Assembly: GCF_040869045.1 (NCBI RefSeq)
Contig: NC_090320.1
Location: 119,111,112-119,175,111, forward strand
Direction: 5' to 3'
DNA length: 64,000 bases
Source: Eurosta solidaginis
Lineage: Eukaryota > Arthropoda > Insecta > Diptera > Tephritidae
A program made the position numbers and the translations under genes. A model generated the notes under the pieces. It was not told where the DNA came from. It saw nothing but the letters and a program-made list of their open reading frames with translations, and made no database searches. Shown one piece after another: positions 11,506-22,374 of the stretch. Positions within the stretch are counted from its first letter, which is position 1. The number at the start of each line of letters is the position of its first letter.

Positions 11506-12338
11506 TCGTTTTTAACAGCTATATAGCTTCAAATTTCACCGATTGCTTACGTATATAGTATATATTGTTGTGTCAAAAAATCATAGAGATCCGTGATATA
11601 TATAATATATATATGATGGTATATATAGTATATATATATAGTATATATATATTTTTTTTTGCGATTTCGGCCCCATTTTAACAGCTAGAAGCTTCAAATT
11701 TCACCAAATGCTTAGGTGTATAGCATATATTGATGTCTGAAAAAATCATTGAAATCGGTGGTATACATAGTATATATCTCATACAACCGATTGTTCAGAT
11801 AAGAAACTTTGCGCAATTTCTGTCCCGTTTTAACATCTAGAAGCTTCAAATTTCACCAAATGCTTACGTATATGGCATATAATGTTTTCTGAAAAAATCA
11901 TAGAGATCGGTGGTACATATATTATATACTTCATATAAACTGTCATTTTTGCCCCTTTTTTACAGCTAGAAGCTTCAAAATTCATCAAATTTCATCAAAT
12001 AGTTACGTTTACGTCATATATTTTTGAAATACGTGATTCGTAGTCATAGTGTTTACATGCAGACCACAAAAAACGTGAAGCTTTGCATCCTCACACAAAG
12101 TACCTACCTATTTTATAAGGTTTTATTTACCTTCACTTGGCTGTTGTATGTAATGAAATCTTGCAAGTTAAATTTGATACACTTCCCGGTGTCCGATTGA
12201 GCTGAAGTTTTGCACACATGTATAACTCCGATGACAATGCAATATTACTTTGTTAGAATTCGATAAATTAATCGATAACACAGTTATCGGTAAAGATTTG
12301 TGTTTACTTTGGCATAACAGCCTAAGTCCCGTACAAAC
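11506..12338 (+). repeat. Segmental duplication copy B, left part
   Basis: Satellite monomers (11506-12110) then low-copy sequence from 'ttatttaccttcacttggct'. It matches copy A base for base over long stretches, with scattered differences. It is interrupted after 'cctaagtcccgtacaaac' by the hAT element and resumes at 15687. Confidence 0.85.
12331..12338 (+). repeat. 8-bp target site duplication of the hAT element (left)
   Basis: GTACAAAC here is repeated exactly at 15687-15694. Copy A carries the single uninterrupted version (ccATACAAACccgcc, one substitution), so the empty site is visible within the window. Confidence 0.95.
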
Positions 12339-12540
12339 TAGTGTTGGGAACTATCGAATGAATTCAACTATCGATAGTTAGTTACTGAATGATTTTAACT
12401 ATCGAACGAATTTTTTCATTCATTCATTCATTCATTTAATTTGTTCTTTAGCTTGCCAGAAGCCAAAAGAACAAATTCTGGATTGTTTTAGTTACCCCTC
12501 GGGGTAGCTAAAGAACAAACCTATATAAGACAAAAAACGT

Positions 12541-12683
12541 CGTGTTCCAATGAAACGTGATCCAGATACGGCTAGAGATTTAACATGCAAATGCGACAAC
12601 AATGTGAACCATATTGATCAATTTGTTGTTGCATTTGTATGTTAAATTTCTATCCGTATCTGGATCACGCTACATTGGAACGT
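12541..12683. repeat. Near-perfect inverted repeat (hairpin) inside the hAT element
   Basis: Arms of about 62 bp (12541-12603 and 12622-12683) share 'cgtgatccagatacgg', 'tttaacatgcaaatgc' and 'gacaacaa' in opposite orientation around a loop of about 18 bp. It looks like a small MITE or an element-internal structure. It is outside the transposase ORF. Confidence 0.8.
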
Positions 12684-12867
12684 AACAAAAACGTTAAATA
12701 TGACTAAAATGGTGTAAATTGTGCTTCAAGTAAATAATGAAAATATGCAATTTAAATGCCTTTGTTACATGTTATGCAAAGCGCATGAATGATATGCAAA
12801 TGACCTTGGTTCGCAACCCACAGAGTTTTTTGGTCTCCCCAAACCTGTGGGGAAAGTTTATGCCTCT

Positions 12868-12898
12868 ACAACAACAACAACAACAACAACAACAACAG
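12868..12898 (+). repeat. (CAA)n microsatellite
   Basis: About ten CAA units following 'ccccacaggtttgg'-type sequence (complement 'ccaaacctgtggggaaag'). CAA tails are common at the 3' ends of fly LINEs, so this may be a short LINE remnant. Confidence 0.8.
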
Positions 12899-13147
12899 GA
12901 ATTAAGGTTACTTAAAATGGATTTTTATCTGTATTATTCAAATCTGTTTCAGAGGCATTATTGATTGCCTTAACTTATACATAAGCTACTGTTTTTTTTT
13001 TTTTCAAAATTCAGGTCACGTTTAATTAATATAAAAATTGCACATTAAATTTCACTTATAAAAGAAACATAAAACAAATATTTCAAGCACTTAAATACTA
13101 AAAGTCGCTATAGTTGTTCTAGCCAAAATCGGATAGTGCATGAGGGT

Positions 13148-13856
13148 CTATATTAAATTTTCGCCGCAGAGATGGCAACTGATTGATTGTAAAGTAAATA
13201 ATACAAGTATGTACATCGAGTTGACATGAAAAATACCTTCAATGCTTAAATTGCTGTTCAAAAGTATTATCATATCCAGTTTATCTCCTTTAAGTCGGTT
13301 TCTCCTGTCGTTAATTATTTGCCCTGCTTTCGAGAAAACTCGTTCTGACGGAACCGATGTTTCGGGTATACATAAATATTTTTTCGAAAGCATATATTGT
13401 TCCGGAAATGTTGACTGGCTACGATTCCAATAGTCTAGGGGTTTATTTGAGCGATCAACAAAATTTTGCCTTAGATATTGCTCCAACTGAATATTTGCAT
13501 TGACATTGGGCGCGTTTTGACAAATTGTTTTTGCTTCAGCAACTTTTTCATCGCGAAGGTCCCAGAGAGATACTTCGCTTTTATCGACCGATACTTCTCT
13601 TGGGGTGTTGGTAGAAACACTTGTGTTTTGTTGCCGTATTAGGGAAGTTACTTCTTCCACTAGCCTTTTTGTTGTATTATTTGCATTAATTTCATTACCG
13701 AACGCAATTTTTTTTAAACCAAGGATCTAGGAATGATGATTTTGCGAACATTTTGTCAGACTCCAACTGCCCTAATCGTCTCCAAACTACCTCTAACAAT
13801 CTGCTCTTCAAACTTTCTCCCTCTACAGTTTTCATTTTGCGATTTCGTACTGCGTA
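13148..13856 (-). pseudogene. hAT transposase, C-terminal part with dimerisation domain
   Basis: The open stretch 13660-13148 (170 codons) contains the hAT C-terminal dimerisation region: LEQYLRQNF, PLDYWN, and CIPETSVPSERVFSKAGQI followed by NDRRNRL. Between this and the N-terminal part (13857-13661) the minus strand still reads transposase-like sequence ending LDPWFKK, where a run of A residues carries a one-base frameshift that links into the C-terminal frame. Together with the stop at 13857 this means two lesions separate the two halves. Confidence 0.9.
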
Positions 13857-15131
13857 TTAAAGACCTCTGATTAGGGGTACTACCAGTGACATCGTGGGAT
13901 AATTTTCTCCTGACAATTCGGTTGTCATGGCCTCTACGGGCTTGAAAAGATTAGTGTAGTCCAACAATGTTTCCCATTCTGATGAATTGAGGAAATCAGG
14001 TGCATTTGGTAAAGAAGTTATTATGGCAGAGAGTGGTTCTTTTACCAAGCATATGCGCTCCATCATTATAAGGGTGGAATTCCACCGGGTAGGGACATCT
14101 TGTTTTAACCTCAGTTCAGTAACGCCCATTTGCTTTTGCATATTTTTTAATTTTTCCGTCGCTTGAGAACTATGGTTAAAGTAAGTGACTATGGCACGAC
14201 ACTTGTTTATGAGCACAGTAACTTGTGGAACAGCTTTGACGGCATCAATTACACATAAATTTAATGTATGCGCTACACATGGGAGGTGGTGCTTCTGTAG
14301 CATTTCAATTATATCCTTTTTAATATTAGCCCCGTTATCACTTACTACAGTAACTATTTTGTCAAAAACGGACCACTCATCAAATATTAACTTCAATTCT
14401 GTAGCTATATTTTGGGAGGTATGATTTCCTAAGATTTCCTTTGTTGATAAAACTGCAGAAATCATTTTGTTATCCCGAACGAAATGACTAGTAACTGACA
14501 AAAAAGATTTTTGAGTATCAGAAGTCCACATATCAGTTGTAACTGAAATATGTGTTACAATGTTGAGCAAGTCATGCAGTTTCTTTCTTACTTCATTGTA
14601 TTTAAAAGGTAGCATTGTATTTGATAAAACTTTTCTGTTTGGCAAGGAATATAATGGCTGAAGCTTTTTTGTATATTCTACAAATCCTAAATTGTCAACG
14701 ATGGAAAGCGGCTGCAAGTCTTTTGTTATCATCTTTAAAAGAGATTCATCAATATTATTTTTTTCTTGCTCTGAGAGCTCAGAACGTGTGCTGGTAACAA
14801 ATAATTTTGTTTGAACAGTCCTTCTCAAACATCCACTATTGGAAATGTCTTCGGTAGGTACTGTTAACGAACTGCGCGCTGCACTTCCTGCAGTAGTTGA
14901 CGAAAGAGAAGTGGAACTATGTTCCTCTTCTGAAATTACTGGCGCTATTTCTCCTGAAGTTAGATTCCTATGTTCTGAGGAAGACGGATGCTTACGGCGT
15001 AGATGGTCATTTAAATTTGATGTGTTGCCAGAAAATTTAAAAATTTTTTTGCATATATGGCATTTAACTTCATTGCCATTTTTGGTAAAAAAAAACTCCC
15101 AAACAGAAGATCTCTTCAATCCAGGCCGCAT
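13857..15131 (-). pseudogene. hAT transposase, N-terminal part with BED zinc finger and catalytic core
   Basis: 424 codons from an ATG at 15131. Residues 8-50 form a BED zinc finger (Cys24, Cys27, His43, His48) that binds transposon ends. The RNase H-like core follows, with VTTDMWTS and VSDNGANI, each holding a likely catalytic aspartate, and CVAHTLNLCV, the conserved C-x2-H motif of the family. The frame stops at a TAA (13857) right after VVPLIRGL, where related proteins continue. ZBED-type proteins in animals derive from this family. Confidence 0.9.
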
Positions 15132-15284
15132 TATAAATATCTACACAAATTAAATCGTTAAAATCACTTCCTCAGTTAAAAATATTTAACAATTACCACG
15201 CTTAAAACGTTTGTCGATTAGGTTGACGTATGCTAAATTTATTTTAATATCTTTTTCACACTGATATATGCACAGCAAAAATTT

Positions 15285-15610
15285 AAAAAGAACGAATGAT
15301 TCGAAGAAATAGTAATAAGCGAATCATTCATACCAAAAACTAGTAGTTCGATAAAATAGTAATGAACGAATCATTCATACATAAAACTAGTAACTCGAAA
15401 AAATAGTAGTGAACGAATCATTCATGCCTAAAACTAGTAATTCGAAAAAATAGTAATGAACGAATCATTCATACCTAAAACTAATAACTCGAAAAAATAG
15501 TAGTGAACGAATCATTCATACCTAAAACTAGTAACTCGAAAAAATAATAGTGAACGAATCATTCATACCTAAAATTAGTAATTCAAAAAAATAGTAATGA
15601 ACGAATTTCA
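15285..15610 (+). repeat. 47-bp tandem repeat at the hAT right end
   Basis: About seven units built of 'gaacgaatcattcatacc', 'taaaactagtaactcg' and 'aaaaaatagtagt'; the GAACGAATCATTCAT word starts at 15364, 15411 and 15458, giving a period of 47. Subterminal repeats of this kind bind transposase in several hAT elements; that role is inferred here. Confidence 0.9.
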
Positions 15611-15686
15611 AATGACTACCGAATGAATGAAAATTAGTGAACTATCGAATAACTCGATAGTTTTCATTCGATAGTTCCCAACACTA

Positions 15687-16354
15687 GTACAAACCCGCCG
15701 GTACCTAACCCTGGATTGTGATATTTAGACGTGGTGAATCACGCGTGTCACGCGTGGTGAATCTCACGCTTGCGAAAAGCGGAGACACAACCCTCTGTTG
15801 TATTTCTGTGTATAACCAACTTAGCTGAATTTTAAAGGCTGTTTAACTTTGTAATCTTTTCTGTAATTTATTTTGCTTTTGGTAAAATTACCTATTTGAA
15901 AAAAGCTGGCTGAAAAATATTGGAATAACAGCTTAAGTTAAATCAAGAAAGGAAAATCTTGGAAAATTTGAGCAGATGTGGCAATTTCGCGCGTCCGTTG
16001 AACGAAATATTGACAATATGCAGCACTTTAGCAATACTACTGTTATTATTTGGCCGCTCAAATACACACATATCAATTGTCACGGGCACGGGTCATCAAT
16101 TCTTTCTCTGATTCAAAATCTAAACTACCAGCGCTACCGTCATCAGCTCAGTGTCATCATTGCCAGTAGCGCCAATAACACCAAACTCATGCCTGACATA
16201 CAAAAGTCGTTTCACTCAATAGCGCAAGTGAAATGTACTACGCACTCACTACTAAGTAGCGTCAAAAATTCGCTGGAAGTCATTTCGTCAATGAGCTACC
16301 ATTGAGCTGGCGCCATGCAATTTACATCACTAAAATTGCGCGAATGCCCAGGCT
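15687..16354 (+). repeat. Segmental duplication copy B, right part
   Basis: Begins with the second target duplication GTACAAAC (15687-15694) and continues 'ccgccggtacctaacc' to 'gcgaatgcccaggct', matching 6367-7098. After this the copies diverge: copy A meets the DINE palindrome, copy B continues 'catgactttgttaac'. Confidence 0.85.
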
Positions 16355-16570
16355 CATGACTTTGTTAACAGATGGTGAAAGCGAACACTCAAAGGAATGC
16401 AACCTTGCAAACAACAGCCGTCATTTTCAAAGTGTAAAAATTCTGTGATACAACGAACACTAACGCGGTTAGGCTCTTATCGGTAAGTGTTGCATACTTT
16501 TCTGCGCACTTGATTTTGTTTTACAGATTTTTGGCGATGGAATTTTAGCTAAGCGAAAGTTGGAATATTA

Positions 16571-16979
16571 GCCGTTTTTTTTTTATACACGCGTATAGGT
16601 TTACGTTTGCGCGTGAAAAAAACGCCTATCCTCGCTTAGATAATGCTTAGGAGACCCATCTAGCGGCAGTGGTTAAACAACTAGCTAAGCTACAGCGTGT
16701 ACCGAAAAGCGGAGACACGACCCTCTGTTGTATGCCTGTGTATAACATATAGCTAAATCAGTTGCGATGAATTGTGGACCCACATAGAATACATAGAATT
16801 AGTGTAGGGCGTGAAACAAAAACCCATATTTCAGTTACATCTGCGTATAATGCGTCTTCAAATTCAGTAGTACAAATTTTATGCGCAGCAACTTCAGAGG
16901 TGTATTTAAAGTTTGGCGCTTAGCAGTCCATAAAAATTATAAGCGTATAGACGTTTACGTGTAAAAAAAAAAGCACGGC
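16571..16979 (+). mobile_element. MITE, copy 1
   Basis: A 409-bp element with terminal inverted repeats (GCCGTGTTTTTTAACACGCG type; left arm altered to gccgttttttttttatacac) flanked by TA on both sides. A second copy lies at 27705-28110 in reverse orientation, with the same inner sequence ('cgcttagataatgcttagga', 'atgcgcagcaacttcagagg'). TA flanks would fit a Tc1/mariner-type target, but the exact boundary is uncertain by one or two bases. No ORF. Confidence 0.8.
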
Positions 16980-16981
16980 TA

Positions 16982-18110
16982 TTATTTTAAAACAAAGCAG
17001 AGCTCTGCAATGAGTAGTTGTAAACTGAACGCGACATAGGCAAAGTCACAATAAAATATGATTTTAAGTTAGGTAATACTCTTTGACACAATTTTATATG
17101 TGATCTCTGTCAAAAATGCTTCAACTAACTTAGTCACATTTTATTTCGATTATGAATATGCCCCAATATATTCGGATCATGATATTAAAAATCGTGTACT
17201 CATACTCAGTCAGGGTTATTCAAATGTAGCGATTCGTATCAGTAATTTGGTTGAGAGTCTTTTTTCATCCTGACACCGCGTTAGCGTTGAACGCGAAAGA
17301 TCTGACAACCGAAGATGCTGATATCCGAAGTGAAGCTACTTTTGACAAACACATACGATATGTTTTCTCGAATATCTGTATATTCATATGTATGTATGTA
17401 TGTATTTAACGTTTTGTTGTTGCAAGAACACGTGAACATGTGTATGCACATATATACAAATTCATTTGAATGAGTTTAAAGCATAGGGCGCATTCCAAAA
17501 GCAACACTGCTGGCGAAGTTGATTAGTGATAACTTCTTGGAACGCACAGTTGCAACTTTACGGCAAATTAGTGAGCATACAAATTTTCCGCTCCATTCAC
17601 TCAACGTTTTTCAAAAGCACAATTTCTTTCACTCAGCTGATAACTGATTAGCTGAGCTAGCAGTTGCGCTTTGAAATTCACCCTTCGAAGCAAACTTTTG
17701 CTTCGTATTTCAAAGAAAAATTTCATACGAAAACAAACCAAACACGGAAATAGTTCGTGAGAGACCGTTTTAGCTTGTATCCATATGCATCATAGCTTAT
17801 ACTTATACAATAATTTTTATATGTAAACGAATAGATCAGGCTAGCTGCACTTGGTTGTTTTATACGTACTCATACTCAAATTGCTGCGGATATATTAGAG
17901 TATCAAAAAAGTTACCTGATGACGATCTCTGCCACAGAGAAAATTTGTTGGTTATGAATGTGGATTTTTTCTGATTTATTATTAGTATTTATGACCCAAT
18001 GCCAAGGTGAGCACGTGGCGAGGGCTGAATGATATGAGGGTGTATAAAAATTGCATATCGCTAACGTTGCGCCTCAGGGTACCAGGGCGAACCCTGTTGT
18101 ACTGAAGCCC
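16982..18110. other. Non-coding stretch, no feature recognised
   Basis: I see no convincing ORF or family motif. A short (GTAT)n run occurs near 17388-17405. Some words resemble low-copy intergenic sequence, for example 'cgcattccaaaagcaacact'. Confidence 0.5.
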
Positions 18111-18180
18111 TTAACCCTTTACAATGGGCCTCTGGGGGGATGGACGGTTTTTGTCCTATACTCGTGGGAACAAAATGAAC

Positions 18181-18331
18181 AATAAAATTAAAGAAAACCA
18201 CTTTTTTAAAATTAAGCTTTTATTATTGGTTAATAAAATTAACTAAAAAGTAAAAAATAAAATTAAAGAAAAAAAAAACTTTTTTAAAAATAAGCATTTA
18301 TTATTGGTTAATAAAATTAACTAAAAAGTAA
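18181..18331 (+). repeat. Two-copy 75-bp tandem duplication at the foldback edge
   Basis: The block starting 'aataaaattaaagaaaa' at 18181 recurs at 18256, each followed by 'ttattattggttaataaaat' and 'taactaaaaagtaaa'. Confidence 0.8.
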
Positions 18332-18863
18332 ACAATAAATTGACTCTAAGAAATATAACACTTTATGAGTTCATTGTAACCTTTAACGATAATTAGGCTT
18401 TTTCGTCTACGACAAAAAAATTCTATATTTTACATAATTATATATTTTTAACATTAAAACTTTACACCTAAATTATTAAATCTTACAGTTTATATCACAG
18501 TACTAATTGTTCTAATAAAAGCGTGTTACATTGCGATAGCAAGAAAAGGAGATCCTAAATGTTCTTAATTATACCTTCAAAATGTAACACGTTTTTTATT
18601 AGTACAATTTGGACTGTGATATAAACTGTAAGATTTAATAATTTAGGTGTAAAGTTTTAATGTTAAAAATATATACATAATTATGTACAATATAGAATTT
18701 TTTTGCCGCAGGCGAAAAAGCCTAATTATCGTTAAAGCTTACAATGAACTTATAAAGTGTTATATTTCTTAGAGTCAATTTATTGTTTACTTTTTAGTTA
18801 ATTTTATTAACCAATAATAAAAGCTTATTTTTAAAAAAAGTTTTTTTTTTCTTTAATTTTATT
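18256..18863. mobile_element. Foldback-type element with long inverted arms
   Basis: Left arm 18256-18532 and right arm 18581-18863 are near-complete inverted copies (for example 'gactctaagaaatataacac' against 'gtgttatatttcttagagtc'), with a loop of about 48 bp. Neither arm has an ORF. The right arm runs straight into the Helentron-like repeat. Long arms with almost no centre are typical of foldback elements or inverted-repeat MITEs. Confidence 0.85.
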
Positions 18864-19648
18864 TATTTTATATTTATCTTAAAAATCGTTTAGACATGTT
18901 CAAATTTCACCAAATGTTTACGTGTATAGCATATACTGTTGTCTGAAAAAATCATAGAGACCGGTGGTATATATAGTATATATCTCATACAACCGATTCT
19001 TGAGATAAGAAACTTTGCGCAATTTCTTCCCCGTTTTAACAGCTAGAAGCTTCAAATTTCACCAAATGCTTACGCGTATAGCATATATTGTTTTCTGAAA
19101 AAATCATTGAGATCGGTGGTATATATAGTATATATCTCATACAACCGATTGTTCAGATAAGAAACTTTGCGCAATTTCTGCCCGATTTTAACAGCTAGAA
19201 GCTTCAAATTTCACCAAATGCTTACGTATATAGCATATATTGTTGTCTGAAAAAATCATAGAAATCGGTGGTATATATATTATATACCCCATATAAACTG
19301 TAATTTTTGCCCCTTTTTGACGGCTAGAAGCTTCAAAATTCATCAAATTTCATCAAATAGTTACGTTTACGTCATATATTGTTGAAATACGTGATTCGTA
19401 GTCATAGTTTTTACACGCAGATCACAAAAAACCTGAAACTTTGCATCCTCACACAAAGTACCTACCTGTTTTTTATTTTATATTTATCTTAAAAATCGTT
19501 TAGGTATGTAGATCTGTTCACTATATATTTCTTATCTTATATCCGATTATTCGGAGATTACGAACGGGATAAGATTATTGTTCAGCCCCATTCATGAAAG
19601 GTATGAAGTCTTCAGCACAGCCGAAGACAGTCCCGTTCTTACTTGTTT
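18863..19648 (+). mobile_element. Helentron-like repeat, tandem copy 1
   Basis: Starts 'ttattttatatttatctt', holds three satellite monomers (period 152 bp, measured from TTCAAATTTC at 19051 to 19203) and the shared spacer, and ends with 'ccgattattcggagattacg', a short hairpin (cttcagcacagccgaag) and 'tcccgttcttacttgttt'. A stem-loop followed by about 20 bases ending in CTTACTTGTTT is how fly Helentron/DINE-1 elements finish, from memory. Confidence 0.65.
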
Positions 19649-20274
19649 GTTTTATATTTATCTTAAAAATCGTTTAGATATGTTCAAATTTCACCAAATG
19701 TTTACGTGTATAGCATATACTGTTGTCTGAAAAAATCATAGAGACCGGTGGTATATATAGTATATATATCATACAACCGATTGTTCAGATAAGAAACTTT
19801 GCGCAATTTCTGCCCCATTTTAACAGCTAGAAGCTTCCAATTTCACTAAATGCTTACGTATATAGCATATATTGTTGTCTGAAAAAATCATAGAGATCGG
19901 TGGTATATATATTATATACTTCATATAAACTGTCATTTTTGCCCCTTTTTACGGCTAGAAGCTTCAAAATTCATCAAATAGTTACGTTTGCGTTATATAT
20001 TGTTGAAATACGTGATTCGTAGTCATAGTTTTTACACGCAGACCACAAAAAACCTGAATCTTTGCATCCTCACACAAAGTACCTACCGATTTTTTATTTT
20101 ATATTTATCTTAAAAATCGTTTAGGTATGTAGATCTGTTCACTATATATTTCTTATCTTATACATCCGATTATTCGGATATTGCGAACGGGATAAGATTA
20201 ACAGCCCCATTCATGAAAGGTATGAAGTCTTCGGCACAGCCGAAGACAGTCCCGTCCTTACTTGTTTATTTTAT
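19649..20274 (+). mobile_element. Helentron-like repeat, tandem copy 2
   Basis: Head-to-tail with copy 1. It has two monomers, the spacer, and the same tail with a perfect hairpin cttcggcacagccgaag at 20229-20245, ending 'cccgtccttacttgttt'. The next copy begins in the same T-rich junction. A Penelope element has landed in that junction. Confidence 0.65.
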
Positions 20275-20348
20275 TTTCATATATTTTTGGTAAGCTTTTC
20301 CGATCTATGCGGAAGTAGTGCAAATAAAACAATTTATGTCACCTTACA

Positions 20349-20388
20349 GCTCGACGTTTCGCCAAATTTCCTTGGCTTCTTCTGGAGC
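20349..20388 (-). ncRNA. Hammerhead ribozyme-like motif, core mutated
   Basis: On the minus strand: GCTC, CAGAAGA, stem AGCCAA/TTTGGC, GAAA, ACGTC, GAGC. The layout equals the intact motif of the second Penelope element, but the core reads CAGAAGA instead of CTGAAGA, changing an invariant U. It is probably inactive. Confidence 0.7.
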
Positions 20389-20660
20389 AATTCTGTATTT
20401 GTTAACAATAAAAACACAAAACCAAAAACAACAACATTAATTTCAAATTATCACAATTACACATATTAACATTTAACATTGATTTATGAGTTTTCAAATT
20501 TGCACTTACATTTCAATTACGGCATTTAATTAAAGAAATAAAACATAATTTACAAGAACAAAGGTTAAAAAATGTAGAAGATTAAAAATATAAAATAAAA
20601 CGATACCATCTACTGTGGTACAATTGTCATACTAAAAGTAAAATGTTATAAACATAGTAT

Positions 20661-21070
20661 CTAAGTGGCAGCGATACCATCTGTGTCCTCTTTCTTATTC
20701 AAAGTCTTTTCCCTATTTTGCAAAATTCGTAGGCTTTCCAAGGTGTATCGTTTTTTCTCTCTAGCTTCTTTGTCTATTATTTTCGTGTTTTCGAAGTCAG
20801 CGACGTGGTTGTGTGTTATTGCGTGTTGTGAGAGAGCTGTATTTTTTTTGTTTTCTAATATCAGCTTCATGTTCGGCTAATCGTGTACCCAAAGTGCGCT
20901 TAGTTGTTCCTATATAAACTTTGTTGCATTTTTCTTCGTTATTCCTTTTGCATTCTATTTTGTAAACCACATTGCTTTGTTGTTCTCTGTTTATAGGGGT
21001 TTTTATTTTTGGAAAGCATCTTGATAATGTGTGGTTGGATTTGTAAGCTATTGTGATGTTCTGTTGTTTA
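20661..21070 (-). pseudogene. Penelope GIY-YIG endonuclease region (broken)
   Basis: The minus strand between 21070 and 20661 reads an Uri/GIY-YIG-type domain: KVYIGTTKRTLGTR, then LAEHEAD, then ALSQHAITHNHVADFENTKI and the tail YTLESLRILQNRE. At least two frame changes split it, one near 20880. This domain follows RT in Penelope elements and nicks the target. The equivalent domain of the second element is intact at 45470-45745. Confidence 0.75.
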
Positions 21071-21071
21071 A

Positions 21072-22250
21072 TTACGTCTTGTGTAAATTTTCTGTTAGCC
21101 TGGGAATATGAGTGACACTGTGATATTGTTTTGTTTCATTGTTTGTTGTTGTTGCTAGTGATTGGTTTTGTTGAATTTGATTTAATTTTTGTTCAATAAG
21201 GTCAGATATAAGGTAGTGAGGATAATTATTTCTTTTTAGCGTGATTTGTATTTTCTTTATGTTGTCGTCATGAAATTGCTGATGGCTTATAGTCAAGATT
21301 TTGTGTATGAGGTTTTTGGCGGTGTTAATTTTATATTTTCGTGGTTGTGATGAAAAAAAGTTTATTAGGCGCCCAGACGCTGTTGGCTTAGAGTACCAGT
21401 CTAATATTAAGTTATTGTTTGTTTTATGTATGCGGGCATCTAGAAAAGTTATGCTGTTGTTTTCTTCCATTTCCATCTTGAATTGTAGCCTGTTATGGTA
21501 TTGGTTCAGCGTTTTAAGTATGATATTTGCATCATCTCTTTGGATAATGGCAAATATGTCGTCCACATACTTTACAATGAACTTAATGCCTTTCTGCTGC
21601 TTTATGAGCTCCGAATATGTGCTATTTAAAAGATCATCCATTATTATATCCGCGATCGTTGGTTAAAGGGGGTTACCCATCGGCATTCCAAAAGAATGAC
21701 TGTATATATTATTGTTACATATAAAATAATTGTTGTCCTTTAAGCAAAACTCTAAAATACTTTGAAATTTATTCCTCGGTATGTTGGTATTGTTTTGAAT
21801 CTTGTCCCATTTTTTCATGATTATCTTTATAGCTAGGTTCGTCGGTATGTTGGTAAAGAGGGAGATAACATCAAAGGATACCAAAACATCTTCATGGCTA
21901 ATAATCGTATCTTTCAATCTCTCTTTTAATTCAAATACATTTTTGATGTTGTACTCCTCTGAAATTAAAGTTTTTAAAATTTTTCCTACATGTTTGGATA
22001 AGTTGTAGCATGGGACATTAATGGAGGACGCTATAGGACGCAAGGGAAAATCGGGTTTATGTATTTTCGGTAGCCCGTACAGTCTTGGAGCGGTTGCCGC
22101 TGAGCTGGATAATTATTGCTTCTCTCTTTGTGTTATGTGTTTTCCCTTATAAAGCTCATCAACAATATTGTTGTTTTTCCTTTGTAATGTATTTGTTGGA
22201 TCGACTCGAATAACTTTGTATGTGTTCTTGTCGCCTAGTGGAGTCTAATC
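21072..22250 (-). pseudogene. Penelope reverse transcriptase (broken)
   Basis: From 22250 the frame reads PRLYGLPKIHK, LRPIASSINVPCYNLSK, SFDVISLFTNIPTN, SFGMPMGNPL, then KYVDDIFAI (catalytic Asp pair) and SKPTASGRLINFFSSQP. In-frame TAA codons interrupt it upstream of PRLYGLP and at 21660-21662 just after GNPL. A one-base deletion near 21092 shifts the frame before the endonuclease. LPKIHK and NIPTN-type motifs are diagnostic for Penelope RTs. Confidence 0.9.
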
Positions 22251-22374
22251 TGTTTATTTTATATTTATCTTAAAAATCGTTTAGATATGTATATCTGTTC
22301 ACTATATATTTCTTATCTTATAGATCCGATTATTCGGAGATTCGTGAAAGGTATGAAGTCCCGTTCTTACTTGT
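22251..22374 (+). mobile_element. Helentron-like repeat, tail-only tandem copy
   Basis: Only the terminal module remains: 'ttatatttatcttaaaaatc' to 'cccgttcttacttgttt'. The hairpin is deleted ('ggtatgaagtcccgttcttac'). Confidence 0.65.

Larger units (their letters stand above)
12339..15686 (-). mobile_element. hAT superfamily DNA transposon
   Basis: The 3348-bp element begins TAGTGTTGGGAACTATCG and ends with its complement CGATAGTTCCCAACACTA. It is flanked by the perfect 8-bp duplication GTACAAAC, the length typical of hAT. The transposase reads on the minus strand. Both ends carry subterminal repeats with ATTCATTC and TTCGATAGTT words, and the right side has a 47-bp tandem array. A 140-bp hairpin and a (CAA)n tract lie inside the left half. 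The transposase has lesions, so the copy is non-autonomous. Confidence 0.93.
20275..22250 (-). mobile_element. Penelope-like element 1, 5'-truncated
   Basis: Minus-strand RT and GIY-YIG endonuclease remnants followed by a 3' region with a hammerhead-like motif. The element is flanked by the 12-bp direct repeat tgtttattttat (20263-20274 and 22251-22262). Removing the element and one repeat restores the Helentron junction 'cttgtttattttatatttat' seen intact at 22370. The RT begins inside the domain, so the 5' part was never copied or is lost. Confidence 0.9.
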
